Shown in pieces: positions 63,226 to 64,000 of a stretch of 64,000 nt of DNA. Below the pieces are notes generated by a model, which searched no databases, was not told where the DNA came from, and worked only from the letters and a program-made list of their open reading frames with translations. This stretch comes from Dromiciops gliroides (Eukaryota > Chordata > Mammalia > Microbiotheria > Microbiotheriidae), in the NCBI RefSeq assembly GCF_019393635.1, contig NC_057861.1, positions 54,945,532-55,009,531 on the forward strand, given 5' to 3'. How positions within the stretch are numbered: position 1 is the stretch's first letter; each line of letters starts with the position of its first letter. The position numbers were made by a program, and so were the translations under genes.

Positions 63226-63338
63226 AGCCCAGAACTGAACAGAAAATTCAGTCTACAAATACAAGAAATGCATGAAAAAAGTAAAAAGGGGAAATAAGCA
63301 AAACATGTTACTCAATAAGGTTAAAATGTTTTAATCCC

Positions 63339-63485
63339 GGGGCAGCTAGGTGGCGCAGTGGATAAAGCACCGGTCTTGGATTCAGGAGGACCTGAGTTCA
63401 AATCTGGCCTCAGACACTTGACACTTACTAGCTGTGTGACCCTGGGCAAGTCACTTAACCTTCAATGCCCTGCCACCCCCCCCCC
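63339..63485 (+). mobile_element. WSINE1-type SINE ending in a C-run, no A-tail
   Basis: Sense copy ending TGCCA then C10 (63476-63485). TSD AATGTTTTAATCCC (63325-63338) and AATGTTTGCATCCC (63486-63499). Confidence 0.94.
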
Positions 63486-63600
63486 AATGTTTGCATCCCT
63501 ACATGGGAAGAAGATCCTTGTAACTCTTGAGAACTATATCTTTATTGAGGCAGATAGGAGAAGTACAAACAGAAGTTGTGGGTATAAGTTGATTCTGATG

Positions 63601-63683
<83 letters not shown>
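63601..63683 (+). repeat. (ATCT)n microsatellite
   Basis: About 83 bp of perfect ATCT repeats. The 116-codon frame at 63358-63708 is SINE plus this repeat. The remaining sequence to 64000 shows nothing recognised. Confidence 0.98.
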
Positions 63684-64000
63684 AACAATCCAAAACCGTA
63701 AGAGGTAACAAAAAGGATTATACTGGGAGAAAAGGAAAGGGAGGGCAGAATGGGGCAAATCACATCATAAGATGAGGCACAAAAGACCTATTACAATAGA
63801 TGGAAAGAAGGGAGGTATGAGTATTGTTTTGACCTGACTCTCATCTGATTTGGCTCAAAGAGGGAATAACATACATACTCAGTTGGGTATAGAATTTTAT
63901 CTTACCCTATAGGGAAGTAAAAGGAGAAAGGGGAAAGAAAAAAGTGGGGTGCTGATAGAAGTGAGGGTAAAACTAGGAGTTGAAAGGGGAAGGACAAAAG

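Overview
This window looks like marsupial, most probably Australasian (australidelphian), nuclear DNA. The dominant repeat, with roughly 40 copies on both strands, is a tRNA-headed SINE that starts GGGCAGCTAGGTGG and runs through a block ending CACTTACTAGCTGTGTGACC. From memory this matches the WSINE1 type of Australian marsupials rather than the opossum SINE1. It occurs with Mar1-type SINEs carrying an RTE/BovB-like tail, marsupial L1 3' ends, and old MIR, L2, L3/CR1 and RTE copies. Family names are recalled from memory, not from a search.

I see no complete host gene. Nearly all longer open frames are antisense or sense readings of SINEs, L1, L2 and microsatellites. The one stretch that behaves like a host coding exon is 12483-12811 on the minus strand: a good splice acceptor followed by about 109 open codons and a stop, from a gene I do not recognise. 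A weaker open frame lies at 41301-41609. No tRNA, rRNA or CpG-island promoter is supported.

Layout. 1-5 kb: MIR, an interrupted L1 tail, a possible retrocopied 3' UTR and an LTR (3654-4355) carrying a SINE. 5-9 kb: L1 and L2 debris, with a solo LTR (7853-8321) sitting in an L2 reverse-transcriptase region. 9-15 kb: unique sequence, two L1 tails at one target site (10516-11777), the candidate exon, and a foldback SINE (13567-13735). 15-25 kb: a clean 5'-truncated L1 (15291-17372) and an older, longer L1 (about 20640-24770) loaded with nested SINE and L2 insertions. 25-31 kb: two adjoining L2 copies covering endonuclease to 3' end, then L3/CR1. 32-33.2 kb: the 3' end of an endogenous retrovirus (internal tail, polypurine tract, LTR). 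33-45 kb: SINEs, MIRs, an L1 reverse-transcriptase fragment, L2, and an ancient RTE reverse-transcriptase fragment (43920-44505). 45-49 kb: the largest low-repeat island. 49-64 kb: L1 tails, microsatellites, nested L3/MIR/SINE stacks and a probable SINE dimer.

The elements do not form a pathway. Their value is stratigraphic: target-site duplications (TSDs) and nesting give a relative order of activity, with L3 and MIR oldest, then L2 (at least one L2 jumped after an L1), then L1, the retroviral LTRs and WSINE1.
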